This document shows positions 10,163-20,131 of a stretch of 64,000 nt of DNA, in pieces (the stretch's first letter is position 1; every line of letters starts with the position of its first letter). Below the pieces are notes generated by a model, which saw only the letters and a list, made by a program, of their open reading frames with translations, made no database searches and was not told the origin of the DNA. The DNA is from Bactericera cockerelli (taxonomy: Eukaryota > Arthropoda > Insecta > Hemiptera > Triozidae). The stretch is from contig CM044961.1 of assembly GCA_024516035.1 (NCBI GenBank), positions 7,805,796 to 7,869,795 on the forward strand, read 5' to 3'. A program made the translations under genes and the position numbers.

Positions 10163-10310
10163 CATTATAAAACATGATTAATGTTAAGTTTAGCCAGACT
10201 GTCCCTCAACTCGGGCTATAGTGCACTGTGATTGGTTGTAACTCGGACTTGAGGGGCTCTATTCTTAATTTTAATCTTCTTTACTTTAATCCTGTTTCAT
10301 AATTTGGCCT
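10163..10310. mobile_element. MITE family P copy
   Basis: Left end TTATAAAACATGATTAATG and right end TTAATCCTGTTTCATAAT are inverted. The interior (CAACTCGGGCTATAGTGCAC, GATTGGTTG) recurs inverted at 43151-43292 and the ends recur at 19049-19188. The stretch 10311-11150 shows no other recognisable feature; the ORF at 10506-10739 looks like chance. Confidence 0.6.
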
Positions 10311-11151
10311 CTAATCTGACATGGGAAAGGAGTGTAGCGTTGTAGATTTCGAATTTCAACGATCTGATTTGTATGTTGTATCGCCATAAGTTCGACAATT
10401 TCCTTAATCTTCATGTAGTATTCATCCGTTTCTTGTAAAGAACATTTTAAATAATAAATTACAAGTCAGCACGTGTCTGATAAGTCTTACTCATCCTTTT
10501 TCTTTTCATAGTTTTTTGATATTACTCGTATTTGACACAGGTAGAATTCTATTGGTTTTATGTGAGTTACTAGCACAATTCAGGCAATACAGTTGATTAA
10601 GATTTCTCTCAGAGGCTGATATTTGATATTGACAGGAGTTAGTTTTTTCGTGAAAGTGACTTTTGATTAATCTTTTAATGAGACAAATGTTTGTTCTTTT
10701 GCAGTCAACGTTGGATTGAGCAGATTGAGCTCCTTGCAAGCAGCAAACTCAAAAAGCGTAGTTGTATATCACTATTGGCAAACAATTTATTCAATATAAA
10801 ACAATCAATGAGAGATACTTGTATACATATTTATTTCAGAGCAGCATGCATACTATGATGGCATTCCAGGTTTCCAGCTTTCTACCAAACACATGCTAAT
10901 AATAATAATAACAACAACATGCCGCAACAGGTGGACGCCATTTTGAAAACCACACCAGCAAAATAATAACGTCACTGTTTTTGATCATTAGCGATCCACC
11001 AACATCTGGCTGTGAAAATATGGTGTTTGGCACACGTACACCATATACGTATAGTTTGGATTCTAGTCATTCTAGGCCCCATCAATAACCTATCAACGAA
11101 AACCTTATTGTGTGGAGAAAAAAAAAAATGTTTAGATAATTATCATGATAC

Positions 11152-11510
11152 AGTCGAATCTGGAAGTAACCTGACAATTTACCTCTCGATAAGGGAAAAT
11201 AACCTTTTTATAAGAGAAACCTGGATAATATAAGACAACAAATTTCAGGGACAATTAACCTCTCTATAAGGGAAAATAACCTCTTTATAAGAGAAACCTG
11301 GATATAAGAGAACAGATTCCAGGGACAGTTTACCTCTCTATAACGGAAAATAACCTCTTTAAAAGAGGAACCTGGATATAAGAGAACAAATTCCAGAGAC
11401 AATTAACCTCTCTATCAGGGAAAATAAACCTCTTTATAAAAGGAACCTGAATGAAAAGAGAGAAAAAATCCCGTCCCTTGAGTTCTCTTATATCCAGGTT
11501 CGACTCGGTA
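11152..11510. mobile_element. K element: pogo/Tigger-like ends with internal 75-bp repeats
   Basis: Left end TACAGTCGAATCTGGAA and right end CCAGGTTCGACTCGG are inverted. Between them, units of 74-78 bp (ACCTGGATATAAGAGAA ... TAACCTCTTTATAAGAG) repeat about 4.5 times. Ends of the type CAGTCGAAC... with internal repeats of the end sequence are known from pogo/Tigger derivatives; the assignment is inference. Non-coding: the reverse ORFs simply follow the repeat. Confidence 0.55.
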
Positions 11511-11699
11511 TTAAGACATAATACAAATAAACTTACCTCGAGCACGATTATCTTCAAACTTAATGAAAGCGCATACTATTTAGTGAAATTTTAAAGTTGA
11601 ATCTTACCTGAAAACAAAGAAACAAAAGAAAATATTGCAGCAAACCACATCCAGACAACAACACAACGTAAGATGTTACGTGAAATTAGAAAAATACAT

Positions 11700-11775
11700 A
11701 ATAATAATAAGACTCTTTAGTGGAAGGTAACCACTATAGGCGAGGTTAATGCTCAACGGTATTACGACGCGACGG
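11700..11775 (-). repeat. tSINE-A tail fragment
   Basis: ACTCTTTAGTGGAAGGTAAC and GGCGAGGTTAATGCTCAA mark the A tail; everything 5' of it is absent. Confidence 0.65.
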
Positions 11776-11982
11776 AAGTATATCTCATGGGTAATAAATT
11801 TGCACCACTACAAACTATCCAATATGGCTACCGTTACTACCTTCAAAAGCATGTAAGAAGAAAAATTAATTTGTTATTGCTGCGATTTCCTCTGTGTTCC
11901 AACTAACCAAGATGGCCGATTTTAAGGGACAGATTTCAGGCATTACGAGTTCTCCATTACGTATTTTTGGTTCGTATATATG

Positions 11983-12480
11983 GGGTTTGGTGGAAGAGAA
12001 AGCCACAGGCTTTAAACTCGCCCCTTGGTTCACTACATATTCTATTGTGTTCTTTTTTTATTTCATGTCCTATGTATGTATCATGTGGTTGACCAATAAA
12101 GTGTTAAGCCAGCCTCCGTGGCGTTGTGACTACTGCTCAGACTTTTCGCATAGAAAATTCTGTTTTCTCCGAACATGTGAGGCTGGCAATTCCGTCCCTA
12201 CCCAGGCTGGGTGAGGTTAATGTGGGTAGCTGGTACGATTCCCAGCGCATGGAGGGTAGAACCCCCGTCCTGTCTACCTCAAGTCAGGACGTTAAAACCT
12301 CATAGAATCAATGGACATGAAAGGAGCCTAGACATTGGATCTGGGCGTCCATATAATACTCTCACCACCGTGATTTAGGTATCAATACCTATCTCACGGA
12401 CACGGAATTATTATTAGTATTATTATAAAGTGTTAAATAATAATAATATTCCTGTTCTAAATGATTTCTCTCCACGTGGT
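11983..12480 (+). repeat. tSINE-G split by a tSINE-C insertion
   Basis: The G body runs from TTTGGTGGAAGAGAAAGCC to AATAAAGTGTTAA at 12107, is interrupted by tSINE-C, and resumes with the duplicated ATAAAGTGTTAA and AAT repeats at 12425. The ORF at 11894-12214 crosses both elements and is spurious. Confidence 0.7.
12108..12424 (+). mobile_element. tSINE-C variant with a different 3' tail
   Basis: Exact limits come from a perfect 12-bp target duplication, ATAAAGTGTTAA (12096-12107 and 12425-12436). Head GCCTCCGTGGCG and core (CAGGCTGGGTGAGGTTAATG ... CGAATGGAGGGT type) match other C copies. After GACGTTAAA the tail changes to GACATGAAAGGAGCCTAG and ends TCTCACGGACACGGAATTATT. The B box has been deleted from the head. 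Confidence 0.75.
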
Positions 12481-12660
12481 AGCAGCCACGTGGGTCTCCT
12501 AGCTGCGAGGTCGCGGGTTCAAGTCCCTCAGGAAGACTCGATGACACTTCAGTACTTCACGGGCGGAAATAATCCCAGGGTCACTCCATCCTGAATGGGA
12601 TTCGGGTATCCGACCTATTCGAAGTAGTTGCTGGGAGCTTTCTATTTCAAGCCGAGTGTT
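12450..12660 (+). repeat. tRNA-headed SINE-like sequence
   Basis: GAGGTCGCGGGTTCAAGTCCC is a B box, preceded by a tRNA-like stem region, followed by a ~150-bp body found only once in this window. It is not a functional tRNA: acceptor arms cannot be paired. Confidence 0.45.
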
Positions 12661-12676
12661 GTACCAGTGGCGTATT

Positions 12677-12950
12677 TTTACTTTCCTTATCCTATAATGC
12701 CTTATCCTATGTCTGGCTGGGGGACTATAAACAGGGAGTAGACCAGCATTGGCTTGGTTCTGGGGGCCCTTGTCAATCATTAGCCTCCTTGTAAAGACAG
12801 TGGTAGAAGTGCTGAGTCATTCCTCCACTGTCTGGCTACCATCGTTCACGATGACGCCACCCTTTGATGATCCTATAATAAGGAAAGTATTGTATTCGTC
12901 GAAAATTTGACCTACCCAGTTTTTTTGACCTGGTTGCAGGGTTTTCAGTG
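12677..12950 (+). mobile_element. HP-I end interrupted by element F
   Basis: The HP-I hairpin (ACTTTCCTTATCCTAT / ATAAGGAAAGTATTGTATTC) is split by F at 12711-12869. Afterwards the HP-I body (CGTCGAAAATTTGACCTACC, AGTTTTTTTGACCTGG) continues for ~70 bp and stops. Confidence 0.65.
12711..12869 (+). mobile_element. Element F inserted in the HP-I hairpin loop
   Basis: One 5' monomer, full body and 3' end CGCCACCCTTTGATG, flanked by ATCCTAT (12704-12710 and 12870-12876) as a likely 7-bp target duplication. Confidence 0.75.
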
Positions 12951-12967
12951 ACACCCTTACAATCAAG

Positions 12968-13200
12968 TGGATGGGTGGGTGGAAGAGATTGCCACAGGCA
13001 ATAACCCCGCCCATTCGGTAGGACATTAGCTTTATTCTCTTTTTCGTTCTTGCTTCTTTGTTCAATCTATTTTTACTTCCGAGAAATTTCTAATATTAAA
13101 AATCGGAAGTATTTTTTTTCTTTATAATTTCATTGTATTTTACTGTGTATATTTTACCTAATAAAGCATAATATAATAATTATAATAATCAAAAATGCAG
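12968..13200 (+). mobile_element. tSINE-G body with a solo hairpin insert
   Basis: Runs from GGGTGGAAGAGATTGCCACA to CTAATAAAGCATAATATAAT. Compared with the copies at 20135 and 28262 it carries an extra 38 bp at 13073-13110. Confidence 0.75.
13073..13110 (+). mobile_element. Solo HP-J hairpin
   Basis: TTACTTCCG ... CGGAAGT only, with none of the HP-J body. The G copies at 20388 and 28340 read straight through CAATCTATTT / ATTTTTT without it, so the hairpin alone appears to be the insertion. Confidence 0.65.
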
Positions 13201-13215
13201 CCTAATTAGATCTAG

Positions 13216-13310
13216 TAATCAACTGGTCACTACAGGACCAGTTGATTCTAGTTGGTTTCAACGTCCTGATTTGAGATAGATGGTCAGGACGGGGGTTTTT
13301 CACCGAGGAA
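13216..13310 (-). repeat. Short palindrome and tSINE-C scrap
   Basis: AATCAACTGGT and ACCAGTTGATT form an 11-bp inverted pair around 9 bp (13216-13246). It is followed by a reversed C-tail piece (TCAACGTCCTGATTTGAG, GGTCAGGACGGGGGTTT). Confidence 0.5.
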
Positions 13311-13499
13311 GTTTTCCGTACTGATTGTTAGCTGTTGACAAGGATTAATAAGATTTTACGAAATTTTGGGCAAATTTAGAGAATTTCTCAAGATTTTATT
13401 GAAATAAGACGAGGATAGAAATGAAAAAGGAGAGAAAATTTCTGGCCTTCAATCCTGTTTTACAAAACGACTCTGAGGGATCATTAAAAAAAACGTAGA

Positions 13500-14345
13500 A
13501 AATTATGACCTAGGATGGTTAAAGTACACACGTGAGAGTGAGACCGAAATAGAAAATGAGAAAGAAAAGGATGAGAGAGAGAGAGACAGAACTACAGCAG
13601 TATCTTTGGATGGAAATGGTATAAAATAATACATGGATAAATAGTAAAAAAGAGAGAGAGAGAGAGAGGGAGCGAAGAATCCTTTCGCCAAATGGAAATA
13701 GAATGAGATAATATATGTATAAAATAGCGAGAAAGGAAGGGGGAGAGAGAGAGAGATAAAGAGTAAGAGGTAATGTATGTGTAGTTTTTTATGGGTCGAT
13801 AAAGCGTTAAAGCGCAGACACGAGATGGGAAAATATATTGCATTGGGAGAGAGAGAGAGAGAGAGACTGGAAGAAGATGGAGGGAGAGAAATAGAAAAGA
13901 AGGGGAGAGAGGGAGCGAGAGACAAAATAGGAGAAGGATGGAGAGAAAGGAGAGAGACAGAGAGAGAGGACAAGTAGGATAGAGATGGACAAGACAAAAA
14001 AGTAAGAGGGAGGGGAAGGGAGAGACAAAAAACAAGAAGGATGGAAAGACAGGGAGGATCACAAAAATAGGAGAAGGATGGAAAGAGAGAAAGAGGACAA
14101 ATAGGATAGAGATGGACAAGACAAAACAATAGGAGGGAGGGAGAGAGATGCAGAGTAAAAATTAGGAAAAAGAGGAATAGGGAGAGAGAGAGAGAGAGAG
14201 AAAGAGAAAATAAGTAGGAGGATGTGAGAGAAAAAGACAGAGATAGGGAGAGATAAAATAACTAAGAGAAGGAGGATGGAAGATAGAGAAAAGAAGTGAC
14301 TGGAGGAGGATGAGAGAGAAAGAGCACAATACTTACCAAAAAGCA
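13500..14345 (+). repeat. Purine-rich (GA)n-derived tract
   Basis: Long GA/GGA-rich sequence with loosely repeated GGAGAAGGATGGA-type units (13930-14100). Reverse ORFs of 60-208 residues made of Ser, Leu and Pro are by-products. The stretch 13310-13500 is unremarkable AT-rich DNA. Confidence 0.75.
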
Positions 14346-14390
14346 TACTTCAGGGAAAAAGTAAATGATGAAAAAGTTTAACATAATATA

Positions 14391-14393
<3 letters not shown>

Positions 14394-14429
<36 letters not shown>

Positions 14430-14432
14430 CTT
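14394..14432 (+). repeat. (CT)n microsatellite
   Basis: Nearly pure CT dinucleotide run immediately before a hAT-type MITE. Confidence 0.9.
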
Positions 14433-14447
14433 CTTTTTACTATACAC

Positions 14448-14712
14448 CAGGCGCGGCCATTGCTAAGGAGCTGCGGAACTGCAGCACCCCCAGACGAAAA
14501 AGAATAAGAGATGATTTTCTCGATTCCTAGCTCGTACAAAATGAATACGAGTATTATCACACATTTCTAGAAAAATAAATGCTTAATTATTATGATTGGC
14601 ATAGTAAACAAACTCAAACTCTTTAGATATTGAAAGAGCGACTCTATAAATCCCATTTTAGTAGGGTATTAGTGGTAGCACCCCCTAAACATTTTCCTAC
14701 CGGCCGCGCCTG
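14448..14712. mobile_element. hAT-type MITE with 8-bp target duplication
   Basis: Perfect 11-bp inverted ends CAGGCGCGGCC / GGCCGCGCCTG, flanked by CTATACAC (14440-14447) and CTATACAT (14713-14720), an 8-bp duplication with one change. hAT transposases make 8-bp duplications and favour CAG ends (established). Interior 243 bp, non-coding. A right-half relic lies at 38677-38750. Confidence 0.8.
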
Positions 14713-14754
14713 CTATACATTATAATAATTCTCTTATTCTTCTTCCTAAACATT

Positions 14755-14935
14755 ACATTTTCTCTCTCACTCTACACATGAATTCAAATTCTATATGTCT
14801 CTCTCTCTTCTCTTTCTCTCTACCCACATGAATTCAAATTCTATATATGTCTCTGTCTCTCTCTCTTTTCCATACTATTTTCTCCTCTTTCTCTTATCTT
14901 TTAAATTTAAATTATACTTTCCCTAGTTTTCAAAA
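14755..14935 (+). repeat. CT-rich tract with a ~55-bp direct duplication
   Basis: ACATGAATTCAAATTCTATA occurs at 14776 and again near 14827, each followed by (TC)n. Confidence 0.6.
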
Positions 14936-14939
14936 CTTA

Positions 14940-15380
14940 AATCCCCCCCCCCCTCCCCCGAACCTTCTTGTAAGGAACATGAAAATAGATGGCAACTTTC
15001 AATACAGGAGATGAATACACCATGGCATGAGGAGTGGAATAGGAGAAGGACGAGGGGGAGGAAAAGAAGTAGAAGGAGGAGAAACAGAGTAAGAAGAAGA
15101 AAGTGGAGGAGGAAGAAAAGGAGGAGGAAAGAATAAGAAAAAGGAGGCAAAGGAGAAAAAGAAGGAGGAGGAGGAGAAGAAGAAAGAGGAGGAGGAGAGA
15201 GAAATAAAAGGAAGAGGCAGAGAAGAAGAAGTAAGAGAAGGAAAAAGAGGAATAAGGAGAAAAACAAAAAGGTGAAGAAAAAGGAGGAGGAGCAGGAGTA
15301 GGAGTAGGAGGATGAGGAGGAGGAGAAGGAAGAGGAGGAGAAGGACAAGAAGGAAGAGAAGGAGAAGAGGAAGAAAAACT
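14940..15380 (+). repeat. C-run and GGA/GAA-rich tract
   Basis: A run of Cs at 14943-14957 is followed by 380 bp of (GGA)n/(GAA)n-like DNA. The 157- and 190-residue reverse ORFs are repeat translations. The stretch 15381-15640 shows nothing recognisable. Confidence 0.7.
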
Positions 15381-15639
15381 TTTCCATTTGTGCCAAATTT
15401 TGCGTATTTTCCGGCAGGGAATCTGCTGAAACTTAAAACTAAAGTTTGAAATAATGATGACTTTTCTTGCGTATTTATGCAAGCGATTCACTATTGAGAA
15501 TGAGGACATTGCTTTTGTATAATAACTAATAACTGACAGAAATAGTACATATACAGAAAGACAAAATCATGCTTTGAAAATACACTAAGGAATTGAAAGC
15601 GACGTTGAAACAAAAAAGAAAGCAGTTATAATATCGCCG

Positions 15640-15820
15640 TATTAATACTGCCCCGATTAGAACTTATAAGTCCCATTATTCCAGCAGTAAGCCCAAGCAA
15701 GACCTATTATTATGTGGTAAAAATCCCAAATGGGAGGAAAACTTGTCTCGGCTGGGTTTCGAACCCGCGACCTCTGGATTCACGGAGTGCCGCGTTTACC
15801 ACTGAGCTACCGGGACAGAC
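15640..15820 (-). mobile_element. tSINE-B copy
   Basis: Minus-strand tRNA-like head TGTCCCGGTAGCTCAGTGGT, with a B box GGGTTCGAAACCC and still-pairing acceptor ends (GTCCCGG / CCGAGAC), then body and tail (GGGCTTACTGCTGGAATAAT, GGCGATATTATAACTG). It is a SINE head and not a tRNA gene: the same sequence recurs with the same body at 43440. Confidence 0.75.
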
Positions 15821-15904
15821 TCAAAGTCAATAAGTACATGAAAGCATATAAAACAAAATCATTATGTAAATACTTCTTGTGCTACATGGTGAGTAAACTT
15901 CAGA

Positions 15905-15940
15905 ACTTTTTCACAAGAGGAATGTTTTATTTATTTTTTA
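15905..15940 (-). promoter_or_regulatory. Likely 3' end of the R2-type LINE
   Basis: After the stop at 15941 the minus strand is AT-rich and contains AATAAATAAAA before a different sequence begins, so the element probably ends near 15905. No target duplication is visible. Confidence 0.35.
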
Positions 15941-18789
15941 TTATATATAAAAAACTTGTCCCAGGGACCGTCCTTCTGGAAGGGAACCGAGGATGCAAGA
16001 AGCATTTCCTCTTTGAATGGCAAGACCAATTTTTTGGTAAAGAAAATGATTGGAACGCGGATCACCCGTAATTCCAATCAATTTCTTTCCCAAATGGTCT
16101 AACCATTTTTTAGATTCCACGCTCCAAGCACCCATGGTTTCCACAGCAACAGGTTGGAATATGTAGCCTCTCTCTTTGATTTCAATGTATTTTGTATGTT
16201 TCAATCTTGAAGCTGTTTCAGCTGCTGCCCCTGCCTCTCTTGATGTTTTTGCTATATAAGTGGAGGCAAAGGTATCGACACATGTCGCATCCCACACTAA
16301 ACTTGATCCACGGGACCAGGGAACTAATGTGACTCCATCTGGTCGTTTTCCGTCGTTTCTTGACAAGCCAGATGGTTCCAGGGCTGACGGAATTTTAATT
16401 GATGACAATGTTCTTTGTATTATATCATTTAATTCACTGTGGCGGTAGAATCGGCCAGCACTTTTTCTACATGAGAGAGAGTGTAGGCCCAGCGTGGTTA
16501 CTTTCTCACCGCAAACACAGGTATATTCTCGACAGAGGTTAGAACCTAGCCGCAATCCAATGCTGATTCTTAAGATGTTATCTTCCAGCATAGTTCCGAT
16601 GGTTTTTGATGGAATGGCATGGAGCCAGGCATTTGATTCTTTTTTCTGCAGGGCTAAAAATCTTGCCTTGTCTATATCTAGGTTGAAATTCATTTTAGTC
16701 TCAATGATATTTTGCACAACTATGTCATCCCATTGTTTTTGAGACATCTTTTCAGATGGAATGGTGTTGTGTAATAATTCCCAATTATTCATAGCTTCCA
16801 GTTCGTGCTCCAAAATCAAAGTGTCAACAGGTATATTTAATATGATGGAGACATTGGTTTTGGAAGCAAAACAAGAGGCTAGGAATGCAGGTAAGGCAAT
16901 ATCTATGAGGTTCCTTATTCCTAATCCACCATTACGAATTGGAAGTGTTGCTTGAATTAATTTTTTTCCATCAAGAGTGACATTTAGAATTTCTTCAAGA
17001 GACGATTTGATAAGGAGTGACATATCATCCAATAGTGTAGTGCAATTCCAACATGGTAAAGTCCGTAATAAGTACATCAGTTTAGGAATACCTAAACTAT
17101 TTTTCAATAGGAAGAAAGCAATGTGGGATGGAAGTTCTCTTAAGCGTTCGCATGCTAATCTTAATATGCGCATTTTCTCCGCTATAGCAATGGAGAAACC
17201 ATCAAAAAGTAGAGGAGTGCCCAAGAGGGTCAAGTTTTGATTGTTGGTAATTTGAATTCCAGGTAGAATACTTTGAAAGTCATTAATAACATCAAGATCT
17301 ATTTGACCAGAAGTGAAAAAAAGCTCGCATTTGGCAGGGTTTATATCTAAACCAACATTTTTAGACATTTCGATCAAAGTTTTCAGGTCCTTCAATACGG
17401 TTTCGGGCGAATCTCCAAGGGTTCCGTCATCCAAATAAAACACATTCAGCTGAGAATTCATGGATTTCACGATTGGATGTATCGCTAGACTAAAAGCCAG
17501 ACTTGAGCATGGGTCACCCTGTTGAGTTCCTCGTTGTGAAAGAATTGTGTTATTTCCAAAGAATAGGAAAGAAGGTTCTGAGTATCCTTGTAACATGAAT
17601 GGAAAAGCTGCTGGTGTTACACGTTCAATTTGCTGCAACATGTCTATTCTCTCAATACAATTAAAGGCATTTTGATAGTCGATTTTTAGTATTACTTTTT
17701 TTAAATTCTCATTTGTTTTGATGAATTTACGAGTTGCATGGACAATGCTCTCACTTCCAAGTTTGCATGCATAACCAAATTGATTAGGTTCAAAGTATGC
17801 CGAGCACGAGTCTTGAACATATAAACTTATGACTTTGGCAGCAAGGCGTCTAAGTGTGCAGCCAATCGCAATTGGTCTCAACCCACCATTCTTTTTATTT
17901 AGAGCACAAAGTGTGGCACCAAAGAAGAAAGGCAAAATTTCTTGATTTATTTGTCCATTTAGAATCAACGATATTATTTTTTTAATCATTTCAAGCAACT
18001 TCAATCCGGACTTCCGGCGGATTTTGATGTTAAGTCCTTTAAGTGTTGTGGGGAGAGTCCATCAATACCACCAGACGAACCGTTTTTGAATGATCTTATA
18101 CATTGAGAAAGAGTTTTTAAATCGACCTCTAATACTGGCGAATTCCCGTTTTGAATATTGATGGGTGGTTTCAGAGATGTAGGATGTAGTTTCTCCATTT
18201 CCTCCAAAGTTTTTTCACTGACATCTGCGAGAGTTGAATCAGATGATAAAAGTCTTAATGCTCCTTTTGTGTCGAAATCTGCTACTTTAGCTTCAATTCT
18301 TTTCGCCAAAGTACAAGGTTTTTCTTTTTTTGACACCTTAGGATGATTTGAAAATGTCAAAGAATCCCTCTGTACGTTCAGTTTCACCATAGTAGTTAGA
18401 CTAGATTTGTTATCTTTACCTGGAACTTGGAGGTTTGAGTATGCAAAAATTAATAATTTCGTCCAAGAAGAAAAGTCATTTTTACTAATACAATTTTCAA
18501 TAACTTGTGAAAGTTTTGTAGCAACTACATTTCGTGCTCCTTTGGGCACTCGTTTCAGTACACGAACATTGGACTTGAGATTTGTAATTATATTTTGGAA
18601 ATTATCAATATTAAAAGTTGTGCAACGAATTTCCTCAGTCTCTTCTTTGTTCGAATCTTGTTTTTTTTGGCTACATTGTTTATTCTTTTTACATTTCTTT
18701 GACTCTCGATGACGTTGAAGACCATGTTTTGTTACTGTGAAAGCCCCACATAAGTCACAAACAAAATAGTCTTCTTTATTTGGCTCCAT
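15941..18789 (-). pseudogene. R2-type (RLE) non-LTR retrotransposon polyprotein, one frameshift
   Basis: Two minus-strand ORFs form one protein of about 950 residues: 18789-18001 (262 aa) and 18004-15941 (687 aa), meeting within a few bases in different frames. The first has a C2HC zinc finger at residues 11-33 (C11, C14, H27, C33) for target binding. The second has the reverse transcriptase: palm motif A (KIDYQNAF, D109), QQGDP at 161-165 and catalytic YLDDG at 190-194. It continues with a zinc knuckle C496-X-C498-X9-H508-X3-C512 and a restriction-like endonuclease motif PD at 555-556 with D572. This order (N-terminal finger, RT, CCHC, RLE) defines the R2/R4/NeSL/Hero-type LINEs (established); the exact clade is not decidable by eye. 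It looks recently active: no stop inside either half. Plus-strand ORFs at 16260-18712 are shadows. Confidence 0.9.
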
Positions 18790-18971
18790 GTAAAACTATG
18801 TAAAACATGTATCCAAAAGAGAAAGTCGGTTTGGATTTCATCAACAAAGGAGAGAAGGAAGACATCTATTAACAATAATAATAGAGGGAAATATACATAA
18901 ATACCTAGGATATAACGTATCATTTCATCATTTTCGTGATGTCATTGCTCAAACTCGCTTTAGTAAATCCA

Positions 18972-19032
18972 CGCTGAAACCGGGACTTAAAACCACCGCC
19001 TTATCGATCAAGCTACTGAGGTTGGTGGTTGA
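18972..19032 (-). repeat. tSINE-D head
   Basis: Reverse of CTCAGTAGCTTGATCGATAA and the decayed B box GTTTTAAGTCCCGG. The body is missing. Confidence 0.65.
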
Positions 19033-19048
19033 AAATCATTTAGGCTTA

Positions 19049-19188
19049 ATTTTGAAACAGGATTAAATTAACAAATCTTAAACAAACCCTTAACGAACAT
19101 TTATATCAGCTGTTAAGTGATAGTGACTTGGATTAACAAATCCTGGATTATTAATGATGTTTGATAATTCGGCCCTGTTTCATAATTC
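19049..19188. mobile_element. MITE family P copy
   Basis: Inverted ends TTTTGAAACAGGATTAA and GGCCCTGTTTCATAA around about 100 bp with internal AACAAATC repeats. Confidence 0.55.
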
Positions 19189-19189
19189 G

Positions 19190-19230
19190 GGGTTATTGCC
19201 TATGACAATCTCTTCTACCCAATCCTATGC
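19190..19230 (-). repeat. tSINE-G fragment
   Basis: GGGGTTATTGCCTATGACAA and TCTCTTCTACCCAATCC, the reversed start of the G body. Confidence 0.55.
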
Positions 19231-19619
19231 TCTATTCAACCGCAAATTACAAAAAATATTTTTATTTCTATTGACCCTGTATGTAAAAAAAACTGACACT
19301 TTCCTCTCAGCACCCTGTATGAGAGATGTAACTCATCTATTTCAAATTAAGGCGCGCCCTAGCGTTGTGGACATATGAATAAGTGATCTACATATACGTC
19401 CAGTCCTCATTATACACGAGTATTGTACATATTTATACAGTATTGTATACATATTTATTTACATAACCTTAGGAATAGTCAGTATTAGTGCCCTAAAAAT
19501 ATGTAACTTTCAAAATGAGCCATTAGCTCGAACCCGGGTCCTCAATGACCACTGTACCGTGACCTGCGCACAGGCACTTTCATAGATGGGTACTAAAGAG
19601 GTCATCCGTATTTTGACAC

Positions 19620-19695
19620 TGATACAGGCAAAACTGGATGTAAGAGAACTTATCTTAAAGAGAGGTTATTTTCCCTTTAGAGAGAGGTAAATTTG
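19620..19695 (-). repeat. K-element fragment
   Basis: ACTGGATGTAAGAGAACTTA then AGAGGTTATTTTCCCTTTAG; one K repeat unit. Confidence 0.5.
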
Positions 19696-19710
19696 AACTG
19701 AAAATTTAAT

Positions 19711-19915
19711 ATAAAGATGCGAAAAACAAAATGTGAGCTCTTTGGACCTTGTAACTGAAACCCTTAAACTCAGATATTAGGATATCGAGAAACCCTAAAA
19801 ATCAGATAGGATATCGAGAGACCTAGAAACGACCAAAATATAAAGATGCGAAAAACAAAATCTGAGCTCTTTGGACCTTGTAACTGAAACCCTAAATCTC
19901 AGATAGGATTCTTTC
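19711..19915. repeat. 129-bp tandem duplication
   Basis: ATAAAGATGCGAAAAACAAA at 19711 recurs at 19840, and TGAGCTCTTTGGACCTTGTA occurs in both, so the unit is 129 bp and about 1.6 copies are present. Confidence 0.75.
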
Positions 19916-20131
19916 GACCTTGTAAATTAGAACAATATGATATTTCTCCAACAGGACCTACATCGACGAACGGTATTCGGTTACCGCAAGAGGCGAAATT
20001 TGTAACCGGTCCACTTTGGTTCCAAGTCAGCGAATCCCCGAAAATATTGTAATACGAAACCCTTTGCAGGCAAGTGGAAGAGCGGAGCATCTTTATTTCA
20101 GTGTTCGAGCGAGGCCATGTTGAAAGCTGGG

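Noticed and set aside
11894..12214. 106-residue ORF with a hydrophobic middle
   Set aside because: It crosses the junction of tSINE-G and the inserted tSINE-C.
15745..15818. Functional tRNA on the minus strand
   Set aside because: Acceptor ends pair, but the D and anticodon arms do not fold properly and the same sequence heads every tSINE-B.
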